5,246 nucleotides of DNA. It comes from an uncultured Anaerolineaceae bacterium (GTDB taxonomy: Bacteria > Chloroflexota > Anaerolineae > Promineifilales > Promineifilaceae). The translations under genes and the position numbers were made by a program. The DNA lies in the NCBI GenBank assembly GCA_937967805.1, contig CALBTC010000441.1, positions 1 through 5,246 of the forward strand, read 5' to 3'. The notes under the pieces were generated by a model. That model saw only the letters and a program-made list of their open reading frames with translations. It ran no database searches and was not told where the DNA came from. Below are positions 5,107 to 5,246 of this stretch, piece after piece (the first letter of the stretch is position 1; every line of letters starts with the position of its first letter).

Positions 5107-5246
5107 ATGCGCAAGAAGTTCATGCTTGTTTATATCATCCTGATTACCTGGCTATCTGCCTGCACCGCCGCCAGCGAACCACCTGCAGCCCAGGACTGCG
5201 AACCATCCACCCAGGGAATCATGCTCCTGCCGACGGCCGAGCCGGT
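5107..5246 (+). CDS. Putative lipoprotein (3'-partial)
   Basis: The first 46 codons of a gene cut by the right edge. The N-terminus is a lipoprotein signal peptide: basic MRKK, a hydrophobic core (FMLVYIILITWL, 5-16), then lipobox LSAC with Cys19 as the residue expected to be lipidated after cleavage by signal peptidase II. The mature start (CTAASEPPAAQDCEPS) is a Pro/Ala-rich linker, common after the lipid anchor. A purine-rich AGAAGGAAAGG at 5091-5101, with AGGA 9 bases before the ATG, supports the start. The visible part does not identify the mature domain; solute-binding proteins and other extracytoplasmic proteins both begin this way. It lies about 97 bases after the regulator stop, behind its own palindromic element, so it may be a separate unit controlled by the regulator, which is conjecture. 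Confidence 0.8.
   Translation, partial: MRKKFMLVYIILITWLSACTAASEPPAAQDCEPSTQGIMLLPTAEP

Overview
The window is a GC-rich bacterial chromosome segment with every recognisable gene on the + strand. No marker gene fixes the taxonomy. The palindrome ACGGCCGT occurs six times, a load of interspersed palindrome that I associate, from memory only, with some Chloroflexota (Anaerolineae/Ardenticatenia-like) genomes. Treat that assignment as a weak inference.

Region 1 (1-3743) is a compact operon. It starts with the 3' part of a HisKA_3-type (NarX/DesK/DegS-like) sensor histidine kinase that has a GAF-like domain; its reading frame is already open at the left edge. A DrrA-like ABC ATPase follows about 37 bases later, then two paralogous ABC-2 membrane proteins, joined by an 8-base overlap and a 7-base gap. 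ATPase plus two different permeases suggests a heteromeric exporter. Kinase plus exporter resembles systems such as LnrJK-LnrLMN of Bacillus, where a DesK-type kinase controls a neighbouring drug or lipopeptide exporter. The substrate cannot be read from the sequence.

Region 2 (3744-4241) is about 500 bases without a credible gene. It holds a short hairpin just after the operon, a T8 tract, three GGTGGA words, a 12-base palindrome, and an AT-rich right half with a perfect 8-base inverted repeat (4084-4103) and a weak extended -10-like element.

Region 3 (4242-5009) encodes a NarL/LuxR-architecture protein whose receiver-like domain has lost the phospho-accepting aspartate (Ser at that position) and the conserved Thr and Lys, while the C-terminal LuxR-type helix-turn-helix looks intact. 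It is best read as a phosphorylation-independent 'pseudo-receiver' regulator. Its 3' end and downstream flank can fold into a multi-branched structure.

Region 4 (5010-5246) has a palindromic upstream element and the first 46 codons of a lipoprotein with a clear lipobox, cut by the right edge.

The most distinctive feature is an intact phospho-signalling kinase fused by operon to an exporter, next to a DNA-binding regulator that seems unable to be phosphorylated in the usual way. Whether they form one circuit is not shown by the sequence.
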